64,000 nucleotides of DNA, taken from the NCBI GenBank assembly GCA_021829515.1, contig JAKBPM010000003.1, positions 1-64,000 of the forward strand. Direction: 5' to 3'. A program made the position numbers and the translations under genes. Below are positions 63,725 to 64,000 of the stretch, in pieces. The notes beneath the pieces are model-generated. The model had not been told where the DNA came from. It searched no databases and worked only from the letters and a program-made list of their open reading frames with translations. Each line of letters begins with the position of its first letter. Positions within the stretch are counted from its first letter, which is position 1. Origin of the DNA: Nitrospirota bacterium. GTDB taxonomy: Bacteria; Nitrospirota_A; Leptospirillia; Leptospirillales; Leptospirillaceae.

Positions 63725-64000
63725 ATGGCAGGATCGGTAAAAGAGGTTGGTAGTCAGGATTGGGAGAAAGACGTTCTTGGTTCGAAGGGGCTGATGATGG
63801 TCGATTTTTGGGCGCCATGGTGCGGTCCTTGTCGTTCGGTTGCTCCAATTGTCGAAGAACTCTCTGTTGAATATGCAGGCAAGGTCCAGTTTGTAAAATT
63901 AAATACCGATGACAATCAGGATATCGCTGTCCGCTATCAGGTGATGGGTATCCCAACCTTGATGTTCTTTAAGGATGGGCAGATCGTCGACAAAGTCGTT
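63725..64000 (+). CDS. trxA: Thioredoxin, 5' part only (window edge)
   Basis: ATG 63725 with GGGAGG upstream. The first 92 residues are present; the window ends inside the gene. Active site WCGPC at 32-36, [48 protein letters not shown] with the cis-proline in GIPT. A standard cytoplasmic thioredoxin reducing ribonucleotide reductase and other dithiol targets. Full length should be about 105-110 aa. Confidence 0.93.
   Translation, partial: MAGSVKEVGSQDWEKDVLGSKGLMMVDFWAPWCGPCRSVAPIVEELSVEYAGKVQFVKLNTDDNQDIAVRYQVMGIPTLMFFKDGQIVDKVV

Overview
The window looks like a chromosomal segment of a Gram-negative, chemolithotroph-type bacterium. I lean towards the Nitrospirota, Leptospirillum-like, because of the overall gene set and the unusual cytochrome bc module (b6-type cytochrome b fused to cytochrome c, beside a Rieske protein with an N-terminal PRC-barrel-like domain). 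That placement is inference from gene content only. Lipoproteins with lipoboxes, an RND pump and an EnvC-like protein show an outer membrane. No CRISPR array, prophage or intact transposon is visible.

Layout. 1-2.1 kb: transposon debris, a small orphan gene, a secreted disulfide protein (-) and tRNA-Thr. 2.9-4.7 kb: a CheV-like protein, a DUF4337-type membrane protein and a tiny lipoprotein. 4.8-13.5 kb: the classic rimP-nusA-infB-rbfA-truB-rpsO-pnp cluster, ending in a 39-aa membrane peptide. 13.8-21.7 kb: M16 protease, pdxJ, acpS, bifunctional nnr, uracil-DNA glycosylase, LapA-like protein, mutS. 22.5-25.8 kb: two orphans and fabI. 26.0-29.6 kb: Rieske and cytochrome b-c, glutaredoxin, a DUF6132-like peptide, RidA, rpmB. 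30.0-34.6 kb: GGDEF protein, recG, an orphan, ppx/gppA. 34.6-39.6 kb: IS relics, a LuxR-type HTH remnant, a TPR protein, a CCA/poly(A)-polymerase-type nucleotidyltransferase, a thioredoxin-like lipoprotein. 39.9-49.6 kb: RND pump, Fur-family regulator, several lipoproteins including a Sel1-caspase fusion, a Kelch protein, and a methyltransferase/SAM-hydrolase pair. 50.2-57.4 kb: rpsA, sppA, IHF/HU, ffh, rpsP, rimM, trmD, rplS, rnhB. 57.5-61.1 kb: FtsX-like, EnvC-like and CtpA-type genes. 61.2-63.2 kb: CIRCE-groES-groEL. 63.7 kb: start of a thioredoxin gene running off the edge.

Most genes are housekeeping (translation, RNA maturation, protein export and folding, DNA repair, envelope) with strong family signatures. 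The most interesting points are: rimM split by a T9 run that suits -1 slippage; the PRC-Rieske / b6-c1-like module with PAWY in place of PEWY and a large leader hairpin; the envelope lipoprotein caspase; an FtsX/EnvC/Ctp set with no FtsE; probable leaderless promoters; and at least eight relics of IS200/IS605-type ends scattered at operon boundaries.
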